This document shows positions 4,389 to 5,990 of a stretch of DNA of 5,990 bases, piece by piece. The DNA lies in the NCBI GenBank assembly GCA_014239005.1, contig JABAAA010000082.1, positions 1 to 5,990 of the forward strand, in the 5' to 3' direction. The position numbers and the translations under genes are program-made. The stretch comes from Alphaproteobacteria bacterium (lineage in GTDB: Bacteria; Pseudomonadota; Alphaproteobacteria; JABAAW01). Position 1 is the first letter of the stretch; each line of letters opens with the position of its first letter. Under the pieces are notes generated by a model. It had not been told where the DNA came from, made no database searches, and saw only the letters and a list, made by a program, of their open reading frames with translations.

Positions 4389-5990
4389 TCAAGTCGTAGC
4401 TCGTCTCAAAGATCGATTCAAAGATCGATTTTTGCGCCACGCGCGCACGAGAAAAAAAGCGACGACGGCGAGCGGCATGGCGCTTGCGTGAAAAACTTGC
4501 ACGAAGGTTTGCATCGCTCCGACCTCGCGGTTCAGCGCATGTTGAATCTTGCGCAAGGCGGTGCGCGTTTCGATCAGCTGTCGGACGAAGGTCTGTTCGG
4601 TTTCGCTCTGTGGGCGTGTTTGCGGTTCTCCGGTCTGCCCGTCACGCTGCTCGTTCTGTCCGCCGCGTTGTTCGCCGCTTTGCCGCAGTTCTGCGATTCG
4701 CTGTTCGATCTCTTGCATTTTTTGGTCGAGCGCCTGTTGTTCCAGTCGCCATCGTCCTTCGGCTTTAAGTCGCAATCGTTCCAAGTAGACGAGCGGACGA
4801 TTGCCGACCCCGCGCGAACGCAAGTCTGAAAGTCCTTCGACGCCGATCAACCACTCGACGGCGTCCAACAAGAAGGCACCGTTGCCGCTGAAGGGGGTGT
4901 AGAGGGTTTCGCCCAGGAAGTTTTGTCGTTCGACCCAAAAGCGATCGTGGAGGAAATCTGCGTCGGCGACGACGACCGCCTGAAAGTCTTGCGCGCTTGC
5001 CTTGAGATGGGTTGCCTCGAACTTCATGCCTTGCGGGGTTTTTTCGAAGAGCGCGGCATAGCGTCCTTGGACGACGACCGCCAGCGCGTGTCGTTGTTCT
5101 TGCGGCGCGAAGGCTTCATAGGCTTTTAGGAGTTCGGGCGGCGATTGCGCGAAGAAGTTGCGCGCGAGCAGGTCGGATTCGTCGCTGGAGCGCACGATGG
5201 GCGCGACTTGGATTCGGTTGGGTTTGGGTTTTGCGATCGCATTTTTTTGTGTTTTCTCGACGTTTTTTTTCGCTTGGATCGCGCCTGCGCTGGCGAGAAT
5301 GAGGGAGTTGACGGCGCGCGTGGGTTCTCGGTCTGCGAGCGCCTCTTGCGGCAGTTGCAACCATGCGAGGTGGGGAACGGGTTCGACCTGTTGGGCGGAG
5401 CCCGCGTTGACGAGCATGGCGTATCGCGCGTCGGCGACGATGTCGGGGGGGATATCGAGTCCCCAGCGTTGCAGCAGGGGAAAGTCGTTGGAGGCGAGGG
5501 GGATGGGAATGTTGAGGCTGGAACGTCGCGATGGCGAGGTGCTTTCGTAGTGAGGGTCGAGGAACAGAAGCGCCTTGCCGCCTTGCAACATGTATTGGTC
5601 GAGCGCGTACAGGAGTTCTTCGTCTTCGACCTGCGGATGCAAGAAGACGACGAGGTCGGTTTTTTGCGCGTCGAAGTCTTCGGAGACGAAGAGGGTATCG
5701 ATGTCGAAGTCGGCTTCCAGCGCTTGGAAGGCGCGCCACATGCCTCTGCCTGCTTGCGCGCCGTATCCGCCGAGGGGCTCCAGCGAAGTCACGAGCGCGA
5801 TACGAGGTTTCTCTTCTCGTTCCAGTTCGACGAGCGTGCGCATCACCTCGTATTCCAGCGTCTGTTCGCGCTCGAGCAGGAGGAAGGGGATGAGCAAGCT
5901 TTCTTGCGGACGTTGAGGCGATCGTTCGCGGGTGATTTTTAGTCCGAAGAAGACCTGTTCGCCGCTTTGGTCGATGGCGAGCGGCGACAA
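4389..5990 (-). CDS. GldG-like ABC-transporter auxiliary protein, amino terminus missing (runs off right edge)
   Basis: A minus-strand frame open from the right edge to TGA at 4391-4389, giving 533 residues with no start in the window that can be trusted. It matches the ABC_transp_aux/GldG-type family, the extracytoplasmic component of ABC-2-type exporters first linked to gliding motility but widespread in non-gliding bacteria. Recognisable parts, numbered from the window edge: LLEREQTLEYEVMRTLVEL (38-56); KPRIALVTSL (61-70); the hallmark LYALDQYMLQGGKALLFLDPHYES split over 127-150; PLLQRWGLDI (171-180); LILASAGAI (230-238); SGNGAFLLDAVEWLIG (368-383); a coiled coil at about 400-440; and a carboxyl-terminal membrane helix (503-516) followed by basic residues. 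Two low-complexity insertions are seen: a Lys/Asn/Pro-rich one at 240-262 and a Gln/Gly/Arg-rich one at 438-466. Family proteins are commonly near 600 residues or more, so about 100 are missing. The ATPase and permease genes would be expected upstream, to the right. Confidence 0.85.
   Translation of the reverse strand: MSPLAIDQSGEQVFFGLKITRERSPQRPQESLLIPFLLLEREQTLEYEVMRTLVELEREEKPRIALVTSLEPLGGYGAQAGRGMWRAFQALEADFDIDTLFVSEDFDAQKTDLVVFLHPQVEDEELLYALDQYMLQGGKALLFLDPHYESTSPSRRSSLNIPIPLASNDFPLLQRWGLDIPPDIVADARYAMLVNAGSAQQVEPVPHLAWLQLPQEALADREPTRAVNSLILASAGAIQAKKNVEKTQKNAIAKPKPNRIQVAPIVRSSDESDLLARNFFAQSPPELLKAYEAFAPQEQRHALAVVVQGRYAALFEKTPQGMKFEATHLKASAQDFQAVVVADADFLHDRFWVERQNFLGETLYTPFSGNGAFLLDAVEWLIGVEGLSDLRSRGVGNRPLVYLERLRLKAEGRWRLEQQALDQKMQEIEQRIAELRQSGEQRGGQNEQRDGQTGEPQTRPQSETEQTFVRQLIETRTALRKIQHALNREVGAMQTFVQVFHASAMPLAVVAFFLVRAWRKNRSLNRSLRRATT
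4407..4430. repeat. Perfect 12-bp tandem duplication in the tail of the GldG-like gene
   Basis: CAAAGATCGATT occurs at 4407-4418 and immediately again at 4419-4430. In the minus-strand gene it encodes two copies of the four-residue unit Asn-Arg-Ser-Leu, just after the carboxyl-terminal membrane helix. It lengthens a basic cytoplasmic tail by four residues without disturbing the frame. Confidence 0.85.

Noticed and set aside
5145..5942. Plus-strand open frame of 265 codons antisense to the GldG-like gene
   Set aside because: Long open antisense frames are common in GC-rich genes; the minus-strand frame carries clear family motifs and this one does not.

Overview
The window looks like ordinary chromosomal DNA from a GC-rich Gram-negative bacterium, most plausibly an alphaproteobacterium. 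The evidence is a CobN amino terminus of the aerobic cobalamin type, an RluC-type pseudouridine synthase with a 'QGG.G...LD' stretch before its catalytic motif, and a ChaC-type gamma-glutamylcyclotransferase with a 'LWRREM' motif. The assignment comes from remembered family sequences, not a search. No rRNA, tRNA, CRISPR array, transposase, integrase or phage gene was seen.

Layout, left to right. (1) Positions 1-423, minus strand: the first 141 codons of cobN, the large subunit of aerobic cobaltochelatase, running off the left edge. (2) Positions 424-547: a spacer made of a purine-only tract and a decaying 11-bp tandem repeat. (3) Positions 548-1225, minus: a ChaC-like gamma-glutamylcyclotransferase, possibly transcribed with cobN. 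(4) Positions 1226-1327: a divergent intergenic region. (5) Positions 1328-2359, plus: an exported substrate-binding protein of the type I (sugar-binding) fold with no transporter genes beside it. (6) Positions 2440-3537, plus: an RluC-like 23S rRNA pseudouridine synthase with a Q/P/A-rich amino-terminal extension. (7) Positions 3512-4363, minus: a membrane fatty acid hydroxylase/sterol desaturase family protein, convergent with and overlapping rluC by 26 bp. (8) Positions 4389-5990, minus: most of a GldG-like ABC-transporter auxiliary protein running off the right edge, 25 bp upstream of the hydroxylase gene.

The genes do not form one obvious pathway: B12 synthesis, glutathione breakdown, rRNA modification, lipid oxidation and an ABC auxiliary subunit lie side by side. 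No new multi-gene system can be supported. The most distinctive property is the number of short tandem duplications and low-complexity tracts at gene edges and linkers: the cobN leader, the chaC-cobN spacer, the rluC amino terminus and linker, the rluC/hydroxylase junction and the tail of the GldG-like gene. Several of these alter protein termini, and two leaders (cobN and rluC) are pyrimidine-rich on the mRNA strand and lack a recognisable Shine-Dalgarno sequence.
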